A DNA stretch of 64,000 nucleotides from Neobacillus driksii (GTDB taxonomy: Bacteria; Bacillota; Bacilli; Bacillales; Cytobacillaceae). Shown here piece after piece: positions 18,347 through 25,698 of the stretch; the first letter of the stretch is position 1, and the number at the start of each line of letters is the position of its first letter. Under the pieces are notes generated by a model. It had not been told where the DNA came from. It did not search any database and was given only the letters and a program-made list of their open reading frames with translations. The stretch covers positions 101,827-165,826 of the forward strand of contig NZ_JACCBX010000002.1 of the NCBI RefSeq assembly GCF_013409995.1, in the 5' to 3' direction. The translations under genes were made by a program, and so were the position numbers.

Positions 18347-19108
18347 ATGAAAAGAGAATTACTACTAGTTGCTGCTGCATTTTTTCTCATGTCTGTTACT
18401 GCGATTACCGGGGCTCATGCTTTCGATGAAAAAGCGAAAACCGTTACAATATCGACGTATGAATCGGATGTCACTGGAGATGGAATCAACGAAAGCATTC
18501 AGTTAAAAGGGGTTCCATATGAAGATGAAGAGGGCTATTTAAAAGAGATTTATATTGATATATCTACCGCTGATGAAAAACAGTATAAAATTCCACTTGA
18601 AAGTGGGTCTAAAGCGTCATTAAAGCTGGTAGATCTCAACCAGGATGGTGTCAAAGATGTATTCTCAAATGTATTAACAGGGGGAAGCGGCGGCATTACC
18701 CTAAATTATTTATATACCCTGAAAGATTTTATAAAAAAAGAATTGGCTGTTCCTGAACCATTAGAAATTGCCAGTACTTTTGAAAATGGCTATAAAGCGA
18801 AGATAACCATTGGTCAAACAGGGAAATCCTATATGTTTGATTTAAGGGATCGGAAGAAATATTACAAAAAACTGGGACTTTATTATAAAGGGAGGTTAAA
18901 TGAGCCAACCGAATTAACAGTGAATTCATTTCAATCTCTAAAGCCTGTTAAGTTACGCACAGGAGAGATGGTGTTGAAAGGGGTACAAAGAATTACAGGG
19001 ATAGCAAATGCCGATACAATCGCGTTTGTGGAGTCTACATGGAAGTATGGTAACAGTAAATGGAATCTGAATAACGCGAGTGTTCGTACTAGCAACAAAA
19101 ACAGGTAG
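18347..19108 (+). CDS. Secreted protein with calcium-type Asp-rich repeats, unknown function
   Basis: About 253 residues from ATG 18347, which has GGAGGGG upstream; the first 25 residues form a signal peptide ending in AHA. The mature part contains two acidic loops, DVTGDGINESIQL and DLNQDGVKDVFSN, of the type found in VCBS/FG-GAP and dockerin-like calcium loops, and then a beta-rich region without recognisable catalytic motifs. It would act outside the membrane, perhaps at the wall or in the spore coat region; this is inference only. It is a single-gene unit between the parC terminator and its own terminator. Confidence 0.72.
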   Translation: MKRELLLVAAAFFLMSVTAITGAHAFDEKAKTVTISTYESDVTGDGINESIQLKGVPYEDEEGYLKEIYIDISTADEKQYKIPLESGSKASLKLVDLNQDGVKDVFSNVLTGGSGGITLNYLYTLKDFIKKELAVPEPLEIASTFENGYKAKITIGQTGKSYMFDLRDRKKYYKKLGLYYKGRLNEPTELTVNSFQSLKPVKLRTGEMVLKGVQRITGIANADTIAFVESTWKYGNSKWNLNNASVRTSNKNR

Positions 19109-19140
19109 GGAGGAGCTACACCCATTTTCCCACGTGCACA

Positions 19141-19186
19141 AAATACCCAAAAGATACAGGTAAAACTGAGGTTTTGGGTATTTTTC
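19141..19186 (+). terminator. Terminator of the secreted-protein gene
   Basis: AAATACCCAAAA pairs with TTTTGGGTATTT across a 19-base loop, followed by T residues. Confidence 0.75.
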
Positions 19187-19236
19187 GATTCAAAAAGATA
19201 AAATGTTTAGAGGAAAAAACCGAAAATTTTTATTCC

Positions 19237-19271
<35 letters not shown>

Positions 19272-19282
19272 ATCACATAATT

Positions 19283-19310
19283 TCGTTTGCATAACAATAT
19301 TATGTAAACT
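19283..19310. other. dif-like Xer recombination site
   Basis: The right arm TTATGTAAACT (19300-19310) equals, from memory, the XerD-binding arm of the B. subtilis dif site at all eleven positions. The left arm CGTTTGCATAA (19284-19294) is an inverted match at nine of eleven positions, separated by CAATA. A classical XerC arm (ACTTCCTAGAA) is not present. The site lies between the terminators of two convergent genes, 40 bases past the end of a Xer-type recombinase gene and about 1 kb after parC, in a region that is close to the terminus in B. subtilis. It could be the chromosomal dif or the target of the neighbouring recombinase. Confidence 0.5.
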
Positions 19311-19321
19311 GATTAAAAGAA

Positions 19322-19349
19322 AAAGTCAGCAGGTGATTCTGCTGACTTT
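19322..19349 (-). terminator. Terminator of the recombinase gene
   Basis: An eleven-base perfect stem AAAGTCAGCAG / CTGCTGACTTT with a six-base loop; on the reverse strand it is followed by TTTTTC. Confidence 0.82.
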
Positions 19350-19351
19350 CA

Positions 19352-20437
19352 TTATGATTCCTCTTTTGGCATATCCATTTTATCCACAGCGATTTTTAAA
19401 TCATCATTCTTTATATGTGTGTAGATCATAGTCGTTTGAATCGATGAATGACCTAATTGCCGACGTAATTTTGGCACATCATTAATTTCAGCATGGTATC
19501 TTGTAGCAAAGGAATGACGCAGCTTATGTACAGATAATGATGGTTTACCAAATGCAGTCGCATACTTTTCTACTAATTTCTCAACCGATCGTGCCGTCAG
19601 TCTTCGTGTTTTTCCTTTTGGACCAATTGCCGCTGCAATAAATAAAGCCTTGTTATTCTTTTCAACTTGGTACTTAGTGGCTCTCACAGCTAGATATGCT
19701 TGCAAATCAGCCATTGCAGTCTGACTAAAGTACACGAATTGCTCTTTATTTCCTTTTCGAATCACTCTTACACAATACTTTTTAAAATCAATATCGTCTA
19801 ATTCAATCCCAATTAACTCTGAAAGACGAAGCCCTGATCCCAAAATTAATGAAACAATGGCCGTATCACGCTCTTTATTTAATTGATGAAAGTTATAGAG
19901 TTTTTTGTTTTCTTTATTTAATTCACCATAATCATGAGCAATAAATAGACGAAACTTTTCGTATTCATCACCAAGGAGAATTTTGCCTTCCATTTTAGCA
20001 GCTTTTGTTTCCATGCTGTCTTTAACTTCATTAAATTCAATTTTGGCTAACACATTTCGATTAATATAAGGCTGTAAATCGGGAGTTTCAGCAATGTTCT
20101 GCAGATAATTAAACAGGGACTTTAAAGCTGATAATTTCCGATTAACGGTTAATTCTTTATTGTTTAATTCGTAATGAAGGAAATTCAAAAAACTTTCAAT
20201 CTCAATAACTGTCATTTGTTCTAATCGACTTAAAGGAATATCCTTAACATTTCCGATAAATAATTGCTCACGAATCATCCAGTTGAAGAAGATTTTGTAA
20301 TCATGGCAGTAATTAAACAAGGACGCAGTCGAAAGCTTTCTTAATTTATGATTGATATATTCATCAACATACCAGGGAAGTTCGGAAAGAAGAGATTGTA
20401 ATTTATTGAAATTATTTTGTTTTGATGGATTTACCAT
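19352..20437 (-). CDS. Tyrosine recombinase, XerS-like
   Basis: A 361-residue tyrosine recombinase. The N-terminal SAM-like domain (PWYVDEYINHKLRKLS, FNYCHDYKIFFNWM) and the insert around residues 140-190 match XerS of streptococci and lactococci better than XerC/XerD, which are about 300 residues. The full catalytic set is present: Arg204 in SGLRLSE, Lys228 in VIRKGN, His304 and Arg307 in HKLRHSF, His330 in LGHSS and Tyr339 in MIYTHI. XerS resolves chromosome dimers alone at its own dif site in those genera; in Bacillus XerC/XerD do this, so the role of this copy is open. GAGGTGATTTT precedes the ATG. No excisionase or phage genes lie beside it. Confidence 0.85.
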   Translation of the reverse strand: MVNPSKQNNFNKLQSLLSELPWYVDEYINHKLRKLSTASLFNYCHDYKIFFNWMIREQLFIGNVKDIPLSRLEQMTVIEIESFLNFLHYELNNKELTVNRKLSALKSLFNYLQNIAETPDLQPYINRNVLAKIEFNEVKDSMETKAAKMEGKILLGDEYEKFRLFIAHDYGELNKENKKLYNFHQLNKERDTAIVSLILGSGLRLSELIGIELDDIDFKKYCVRVIRKGNKEQFVYFSQTAMADLQAYLAVRATKYQVEKNNKALFIAAAIGPKGKTRRLTARSVEKLVEKYATAFGKPSLSVHKLRHSFATRYHAEINDVPKLRRQLGHSSIQTTMIYTHIKNDDLKIAVDKMDMPKEES

Positions 20438-20465
20438 AAAATCACCTCACTTCTATATTTTACCT

Positions 20466-20509
20466 AACAAGGTTAATTACGTCAAATTTATATTTTACGT
20501 AATTTTGTT
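20466..20509. promoter_or_regulatory. Inverted repeat upstream of the recombinase gene
   Basis: AACAA-GGTT-AATTACGT on the left is matched by ACGTAATT-TTGTT on the right, with TATATTTTAC directly repeated at its edges. It sits 30-70 bases upstream of the recombinase start and could be an operator or a second recombinase-binding site. Confidence 0.35.
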
Positions 20510-20657
20510 AAATGGATATTAAGGGGTAAATTTTTTAATTTCCTATCCTCTTTGTCTCACTGTTTTACGTTCCCCCCTTCATTCTTTTTAAATTCCTTCT
20601 GTGATTCACGCAAATCCGATATAATGGTTACATGATATTTTTAAAGGAGTTTTCTTA

Positions 20658-20957
20658 ATGGATAAAAAACAGTTAGAAGAAAAAATAATTCAGAACTACC
20701 AAGGCGAGGAAAAAATGATGATCCTCGTGTTTGCTCAATGGTGTATCAACCATGATTTAAATCCTGAGGAATTGTATTTGCGCGCCTATCCCAATCAGGC
20801 TGCAAACTTCGCTTTAAAAGAAGCAATGGAATTAGTGGTACCTAAAGATGAAGCTGGAGAAATTGGTGACGAAACACTTCTTGGTGTTTTATCGTTGTTT
20901 GGAAATGATGATCTAGCTTTTGTTGTGACTGAGGAAATTGGTAAAATGACAAGATGA
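20658..20957 (+). CDS. Small conserved acidic protein, unknown function
   Basis: A 99-residue soluble protein with a strong AAAGGAG site before the ATG. It is helix-rich and acidic (QLEEKIIQNYQGEEKMMILVF, AQWCINHDLNPEELYLRAYP, NFALKEAMELVVPKDEAGE) and contains no signal peptide or membrane segment. I do not recognise a named family. The gene is monocistronic, divergent from the recombinase, and followed by the tRNA-like sequence 43 bases later. Codon use and start signals support that it is a real gene. Confidence 0.7.
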   Translation: MDKKQLEEKIIQNYQGEEKMMILVFAQWCINHDLNPEELYLRAYPNQAANFALKEAMELVVPKDEAGEIGDETLLGVLSLFGNDDLAFVVTEEIGKMTR

Positions 20958-21000
20958 AAATGAATGAATAATATTTGGTATTAAAACCATAATAAAAACA

Positions 21001-21085
21001 GGGCTTGTAGCTCAATTGTAGAGCGACCGACAGTTTCAACCGATAAACTGCCGAGTATTTTGTGGGTTCGAGTCCCACCAAGCCC
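21001..21085 (+). tRNA. tRNA-like sequence of undetermined isotype
   Basis: A seven-base acceptor stem GGGCTTG / CAAGCCC, a D arm GCTC-AATTGTA-GAGC preceded by TA, and a textbook T arm GTGGG-TTCGAGT-CCCAC are all in the right order over 85 bases. The anticodon region is abnormal: no five-base stem with a seven-base loop forms; instead CAGTTT pairs with AAACTG around an eight-base loop CAACCGAT, with further CG pairs below a mismatch. The D loop has only one G. CCA is not encoded. It is either a decayed tRNA gene, a tRNA with an insertion in the anticodon arm, or a tRNA-like RNA. Confidence 0.55.
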
Positions 21086-21130
21086 TTTTACTAATTCTCC
21101 CCTCTTCTTCTTACCGGCTCCTTTAAACCT

Positions 21131-22129
21131 TTACTGATTTAATATCCCTTCTGCAATCAATTTATAGGATTGAATTTTATCTGCTGGTGAATGTGTGATG
21201 GTAACAATCATGATTTCATCTGCATTGTATTGGACCTGCAGTTCATCTATTCTATCTTTTACCTGTTGCGGATCACCTATAATCATACTGTTTTTCATCT
21301 CTTCAAGTAGAGTTTTATCTTCATTTTGAAGATAGTCCTTTGCTTCTTGGATAGAAGGAACTCCTTGCTGCCCCTCTCCTCTTTTTCTTTGCAACCCCCA
21401 CACCAATGAACTTAAAGCTACATCTTCTGCTTTATCTATGGTTTCTGCACAAATCGCTGAAACTGTTACAATTACTCGTGGTTCTTCATTTTGTTTCCTC
21501 GGTTTAAAAGTATTTCTATATTGTTCAATAATAGCAGCACCATCTTGGTCACTCATAAACTGCCCAAACACGTACGCAAGTCCATTTTCTGCAGCAAGTA
21601 TGGCACTTTTCTTACTCGTACCAAGCAGCCAAGGTATTGGTGGAACGGTTGGAATCGGTGATGCTGTCACTTTCGCATGCGGATGTTCCGGCGGTACAGT
21701 ATTATCTATAAAATGCAATAGATCTTTTACTGAGTTGGGCATATTCCACACCTGCTGTAAAAAGTTATCAGATAAAGCATTGGTTGCTTCAGCAGAACCG
21801 CCGGGAGCCCGGCCAATCCCGACATCGATTCTATCAGGAAACAATGTGGCTAGCATATTGTATACCTCGGCTATCTTATACGGCTTATAATGGGGTAATA
21901 ACACGGCACCGGAGCCTATTCTGATTTTAGTTGTATGGGCTCCAATATATCCTAACATCACTTCCGGCGCAGAGCATGCAAGACCGGGTAAATCATGATG
22001 CTCAGCAATCCAAAATCGTGTATACCCTAAATTTTCACCAGCTTGAGCTAACTCCATCGATGCCTTAAGTGCATCAGCAGCACTCTGATTAGAAGAAATG
22101 GGTGCTTGATCCAAAATGCTTAACCTCAT
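21131..22129 (-). CDS. LLM-class flavin-dependent oxidoreductase (luciferase-like)
   Basis: About 332 residues of the bacterial luciferase-like monooxygenase fold, group 1 (alkanal monooxygenase-like, as YvbT/YceB in Bacillus). Visible signatures are RLSILDQAPISS at the start, FWIAEHHDLPGLACSAPEV near residue 45, IRIGSGAVLLPHYKPYKIAEVYNML and RIDVGIGRAPGGS; the last Gly-rich part helps to bind FMN. The substrate is unknown; members oxidise organic compounds with reduced flavin and oxygen. I chose ATG 22129 by homologous N-termini and the GAGG upstream, ten codons after the longest frame start. Single gene. Confidence 0.83.
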   Translation of the reverse strand: MRLSILDQAPISSNQSAADALKASMELAQAGENLGYTRFWIAEHHDLPGLACSAPEVMLGYIGAHTTKIRIGSGAVLLPHYKPYKIAEVYNMLATLFPDRIDVGIGRAPGGSAEATNALSDNFLQQVWNMPNSVKDLLHFIDNTVPPEHPHAKVTASPIPTVPPIPWLLGTSKKSAILAAENGLAYVFGQFMSDQDGAAIIEQYRNTFKPRKQNEEPRVIVTVSAICAETIDKAEDVALSSLVWGLQRKRGEGQQGVPSIQEAKDYLQNEDKTLLEEMKNSMIIGDPQQVKDRIDELQVQYNADEIMIVTITHSPADKIQSYKLIAEGILNQ

Positions 22130-22174
22130 TGAAATACCATCCTCTTCTCTCCTATTCATTTACTTCCATCAAAC

Positions 22175-22435
22175 TTAATTTAAACTCTCCAACCTGCCCT
22201 TTAATATATAAATTTGTAAAGGAAGTAGAGTATTGTAGAATCTTGCTCTAAACGCTAAATCCCGCTCAGGAACCTTTACATCAAATGTACCTTTGTACAA
22301 AAGGGTCGTAATGTCATGGTAATCCTCACTCCTTACGGGAAATTCAACCGATATTTTATGTAAACGACCTTCTTTTTCTTCTTCATACTTGTGAACTTTA
22401 ATCGTGGTTTCATTTAAGACAATTTCATTTAGCAT
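22175..22435 (-). CDS. DUF3219 family protein (YkvR-like)
   Basis: An 86-residue protein with NEIVLNETTIKVHKYEEEKE, LHKISVEFPVRSEDYHDIT and LLYKGTFDVKVPERDLAF, a pattern I associate with the DUF3219/YkvR family of Bacillus, a small beta-rich domain of unknown function. GGAGATG precedes the ATG. It lies 45 bases upstream of the LLM oxidoreductase on the same strand, so the two may share a transcript. No catalytic residues or export signals can be seen. Confidence 0.7.
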   Translation of the reverse strand: MLNEIVLNETTIKVHKYEEEKEGRLHKISVEFPVRSEDYHDITTLLYKGTFDVKVPERDLAFRARFYNTLLPLQIYILKGRLESLN

Positions 22436-22569
22436 AGAAGCATCTCCTTTAATCGATATAAAAATAATAGCACTTCCAGTTATAAAAACAAAAATCTTGC
22501 TTAGGTACTTTGTCTCCTTCCTTTTAAATTATGTTATGATGAAAAAAGTTAATATGGAGGAGTGTAATC

Positions 22570-22830
22570 ATGAGCGTACATAAAGACCTAATTAAACATG
22601 CGAAAAATCAAAATCAAAGTTACCAAGAGTTTAAAGCTTTGGATGAGCTGCGTGAAAAATATATTGAAGAAGCTGTTGAATTATGTAAACAAGGGCAACC
22701 TTTTACAACAGATAAAATCAATGAAGTCACCAATAAAATGAACAGAATTAACCTGCGAATCATTTCTCTTAGAAAAAATGTTACCACTGAAATGGTACAA
22801 AAATATGTAAATTCATTAGAAAACAAATAA
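22570..22830 (+). CDS. DUF2533 family protein (YpbS-like)
   Basis: An 86-residue, wholly helical, basic/acidic protein beginning SVHKDLIKHAKNQNQSYQEF, with LDELREKYIEEAVELCKQG and FTTDKINEVTNKMNRIN. This is the pattern of the DUF2533 (B. subtilis YpbS) family, function unknown. AATATGGAGGAG gives a strong ribosome binding site, and the gene is followed by a strong terminator shared with the convergent YiaA-like gene. It is divergent from the DUF3219 gene. Confidence 0.78.
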   Translation: MSVHKDLIKHAKNQNQSYQEFKALDELREKYIEEAVELCKQGQPFTTDKINEVTNKMNRINLRIISLRKNVTTEMVQKYVNSLENK

Positions 22831-22840
22831 TTCGGTAACG

Positions 22841-22874
22841 AAAAAAACGACAGTTTCATTACTGTCGTTTTTTC
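22841..22874. terminator. Bidirectional terminator
   Basis: AAACGACAGT / ACTGTCGTTT with a six-base loop, A run on the left and T run on the right, between convergent genes. Confidence 0.85.
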
Positions 22875-22914
22875 CTTATAAATGGCCAGCTAGACCGACC
22901 ATTTCTTTATAAAA

Positions 22915-23385
22915 CTACTCTCTTTCTCTTGCTCTCTGTGTATCTCGAATATTCTTTTGAACCGTAATGGCAGCAAATAAACTAAGAACAAATGACATCC
23001 CATAGAATCCTTTTTCGCTCAAATCAATACTTCCGGCATTGTATAAACCGATGCCCATTAATGAAATAGAAACGATAAGTGCCAGCCAGCTAATACCATA
23101 ATAAATATTCGTAACGGGTATTCCCTCATCTTTATCTCTAACTGCTTTTTGTAAAGAAACCGCTGCATAAAGCCCGAATATTAATACCAAAAAGTAATAT
23201 CCTTTTTCATTTAATTGCATCGCAGCGTTAAACAAACCTATGAAATAAGCCGTAACACCAACAAGCAGCGCACCCCAAGAAGCCCCTATGAAAGCCGGAG
23301 TCGGTTCTCCTTCTTTTCTTTGTACTTTCAATTTTGGATCCTTTTGTTTTCCTTTATCTAATAAAACCTCATTTTCATTAGTCAT
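22915..23385 (-). CDS. YiaA/YiaB-type inner membrane protein
   Basis: About 156 residues with a charged N-terminal tail (residues 1-35) and four membrane helices arranged as two tandem YiaAB two-helix units: GASWGALLVGVTAYFIGLFN with FLVLIFGLYAAVSLQKAVRD, then YYGISWLALIVSISLMGIGLYN with FVLSLFAAITVQKNIRD. The internal duplication is plain, each unit ending in a (V/L)QKxxRD motif. Function of this family is unknown. ATG 23385 follows GGAGGGG at good spacing; the frame could begin nine codons earlier, without a good site. Confidence 0.83.
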   Translation of the reverse strand: MTNENEVLLDKGKQKDPKLKVQRKEGEPTPAFIGASWGALLVGVTAYFIGLFNAAMQLNEKGYYFLVLIFGLYAAVSLQKAVRDKDEGIPVTNIYYGISWLALIVSISLMGIGLYNAGSIDLSEKGFYGMSFVLSLFAAITVQKNIRDTQRARERE

Positions 23386-23419
23386 TGATGTTTCCCCTCC
23401 ATCTTTTATCAACTAAAAA

Positions 23420-23450
23420 TGGAGCACCGCAGATACATTGTAGTGCTCCC
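23420..23450 (-). terminator. Terminator of the ger operon
   Basis: GGAGCAC / GTGCTCC stem followed on the reverse strand by ATTTTT, between gerC-type stop and the YiaA-like start. Confidence 0.72.
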
Positions 23451-23517
23451 ACCTCATTCTATTATATAGAAAATTCTTACAAATAAAAGATAATTTTTCC
23501 TTAATTTTTTAGTAAAC

Positions 23518-24615
23518 CTACTTCCATTTTCCAGAACTGTTTATAATAATATTTGCCTCGATATTTATGTTCATATCCTGGTAGGATTGATACTTATCTA
23601 ATGCTTTCCATTCCTTATAGTTCATTTTATTACGTACATATCGATTAATTCCAAGTGGGTCTACTTGGAGTTTCTGCAACTTCACTATAAGTTCCTTACC
23701 CTCCTGTTGAATTTTCTTGGTGATAAGTTTTTCAATTTTTTTTTGTATTTTTGGATCTGAAATTTCCTCTTTCCCGGTATATTCAATTACATCCCCTATT
23801 AATTTTATATATATTGAAGCTTTCTTTGGATTAGTTGATGATGATTGAATCTTAATATGGTGCTCCTTAAGTTCATAATTAAGCATGATTGAGGCTTTTT
23901 CTTCCTCTCCTACGTCAATTTGCTCGACGAAATTACCTTGTTTCATCTCTTCTCGAAAAAGGAAAAGATATCGGGCTTCAGAGGGTTTAAGGATTTCGAC
24001 AAGTTTGTCTTCTTGAAATAAACCAATGCCATTATAGGCAATGTTATTTTTTTCAACTCTAAAGACCGGCAGAATCGGATCTATTCCATCATCATAGTAG
24101 TCTCTAAGGAATTGATAAATATTATAATTTGTTCTTAAACTTTCTCGGTTTAACTTCGTTAAAAACTGCTCTAAGTATGTAGCATTTTGACCTTCGTTTT
24201 TAATCTGCAGCATCAAAATATCACTTGCTTCATCTTCAGCTAAAGCCAATTTAGCTCTGGTGCCAATACTCGGATCACGGACTAAGGAATTTAAAAGAGG
24301 TAACATCCCCTTATTTGCTATTTCCTGTCCAAACAAGGAAACACGCATTTGTCCGCTCTCAAGTTTTAAGTTTGTCTTCATTCTTACTTTTTCCCTTGCC
24401 TCTTTACTTGATTTGCCTTCTACCAATATCGTTTTTCGATCATATTTTCCATCTTTTGTTATGATTGGAAAGGTAACGGTTAACTTTAAGGGGTTCTTTT
24501 CGTTATCCGTAACATCATAGCCTACAGCGTTAATCAGCGCTAAATCATCTATGATCCGTTGCTCGGCACATCCAGTCAGAAAAAATACAATAATGCTGAC
24601 AAATACTTTATTCAT
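23518..24615 (-). CDS. Spore germination lipoprotein, Ger(x)C family
   Basis: A 365-residue lipoprotein. The N-terminal signal ends in the lipobox LTGC at residues 13-16, followed by AEQRIIDDLALINAVGYD, the conserved start of GerAC proteins, and then KLTVTFPII, GQMRVSLFGQEIANKGM and a C-terminal domain with IEANIIINSSGKWK. The C subunit of a germinant receptor sits on the outer face of the spore inner membrane and is needed for germinant response. The gene overlaps the permease gene by eight bases. Nutrient specificity cannot be told from sequence. The order A-B-C matches gerA operons. Confidence 0.92.
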   Translation of the reverse strand: MNKVFVSIIVFFLTGCAEQRIIDDLALINAVGYDVTDNEKNPLKLTVTFPIITKDGKYDRKTILVEGKSSKEAREKVRMKTNLKLESGQMRVSLFGQEIANKGMLPLLNSLVRDPSIGTRAKLALAEDEASDILMLQIKNEGQNATYLEQFLTKLNRESLRTNYNIYQFLRDYYDDGIDPILPVFRVEKNNIAYNGIGLFQEDKLVEILKPSEARYLFLFREEMKQGNFVEQIDVGEEEKASIMLNYELKEHHIKIQSSSTNPKKASIYIKLIGDVIEYTGKEEISDPKIQKKIEKLITKKIQQEGKELIVKLQKLQVDPLGINRYVRNKMNYKEWKALDKYQSYQDMNINIEANIIINSSGKWK

Positions 24616-25693
24616 TTGCTGACATCCTGTTCAATTTTTTCGTAAATAAAACTGTAATCAATAAAAAGATTGGTAATAGAAATGCTATTGCTGTACAAGC
24701 ATAGGTAATATACGTTAACCATTGTTCAACGTCTTTGATTACCTTGGGGATAAAGGACACAAAAAAACTGATTATCAGAATCCCTATTAAGAGAATGGTG
24801 GATTTAATCTTTTTAAACTGATACTGCAATAATTCTTTTGTACCCCATAAATACATGACGGTTGTCATAAGCACCTTTAACCCAAAAACTGAAAAGGTGA
24901 AATTTTCCACCCTTTCAAGGACAGGAAAAGAGATGTACCCTAACAGTGTTACCACCGGGTACATTTCCCTTATCAATTGCTCAAAACTAAAAAAACCATA
25001 ACTGACGAAGGTCACACCCAAATAGATAATGGATGTAATTGTATTCCCTGCTATAAGAGATTTTAATTGTTTCCTCTCTATCATATGGATAAATAAAATG
25101 GACAGTTCATAACCTAAAAGGGCTGTAAAAATATTCACTCCCCCCTTCAACATATCCGTTTCACCTTTAAATATAAACGGAGTAAGCCGGATAAAGCTAA
25201 ATTCGGGAAGGTGGAATGCTAATAAAAAAACAGTCCAGATTGTAAAATAAAATAAAACAACCGTTGATTTGGCTATTTGATAAAGGTCCATCTTTAACAA
25301 CATATAGGTTAATATATAAGCCATTGAGAGTAAGTAAATAAGTGACACGTTACCGAAGAACAATACTCTAAGGATCATACAAAACTTAACCATCACAAAA
25401 ACCCCTAATAACAACCATACACCGGCAATAAATAAAAAAATTGGCAGTGTAATCCATTTTGGAAAAATGGATATGATTTCGAGCATGGACTTTCCTTTAC
25501 TTATCTTAAATACCAGCCAAATGAGAAATAGATTCATATTTACAATGATAGAAATAATAATAAGTCCTATCCAGCCGTTGGTCCCAAAGGCTTCGGCTAC
25601 AAGTCGGGGTAAAAAAAATAATGTAACACCAGACTGGATCAAATATATCAAAATCGAAGCTTGAAAGGGTGATAACTTTTCTTTCATTTGCAT
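24608..25693 (-). CDS. Spore germination permease, GerAB family
   Basis: A 361-residue integral membrane protein with about ten helices, of the GerAB/APC-like group. Characteristic parts are the first helix LSPFQASILIYLIQSGVTLFFLPRLV, EAFGTNGWIGLIIISIIVNM, and the fourth-fifth helix region with LHLPEF. GerAB subunits bind the germinant and resemble amino acid transporters. AAAGGGG lies upstream of the ATG. It begins five bases after the A subunit stop and overlaps the C subunit, so the three are a tightly coupled operon. Confidence 0.92.
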   Translation of the reverse strand: MQMKEKLSPFQASILIYLIQSGVTLFFLPRLVAEAFGTNGWIGLIIISIIVNMNLFLIWLVFKISKGKSMLEIISIFPKWITLPIFLFIAGVWLLLGVFVMVKFCMILRVLFFGNVSLIYLLSMAYILTYMLLKMDLYQIAKSTVVLFYFTIWTVFLLAFHLPEFSFIRLTPFIFKGETDMLKGGVNIFTALLGYELSILFIHMIERKQLKSLIAGNTITSIIYLGVTFVSYGFFSFEQLIREMYPVVTLLGYISFPVLERVENFTFSVFGLKVLMTTVMYLWGTKELLQYQFKKIKSTILLIGILIISFFVSFIPKVIKDVEQWLTYITYACTAIAFLLPIFLLITVLFTKKLNRMSANE

Positions 25694-25698
25694 GGTTG

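Noticed and set aside
19352-20437. Prophage or integrative island marked by the integrase
   Set aside because: No phage structural, replication or excision genes, and flanking genes are ordinary chromosomal ones.
21001-21085. selC (tRNA-Sec) to support the selenoprotein
   Set aside because: A TCA occurs in the middle, but there is no eight-base acceptor arm, no long paired variable arm, and no five-base stem around TCA.
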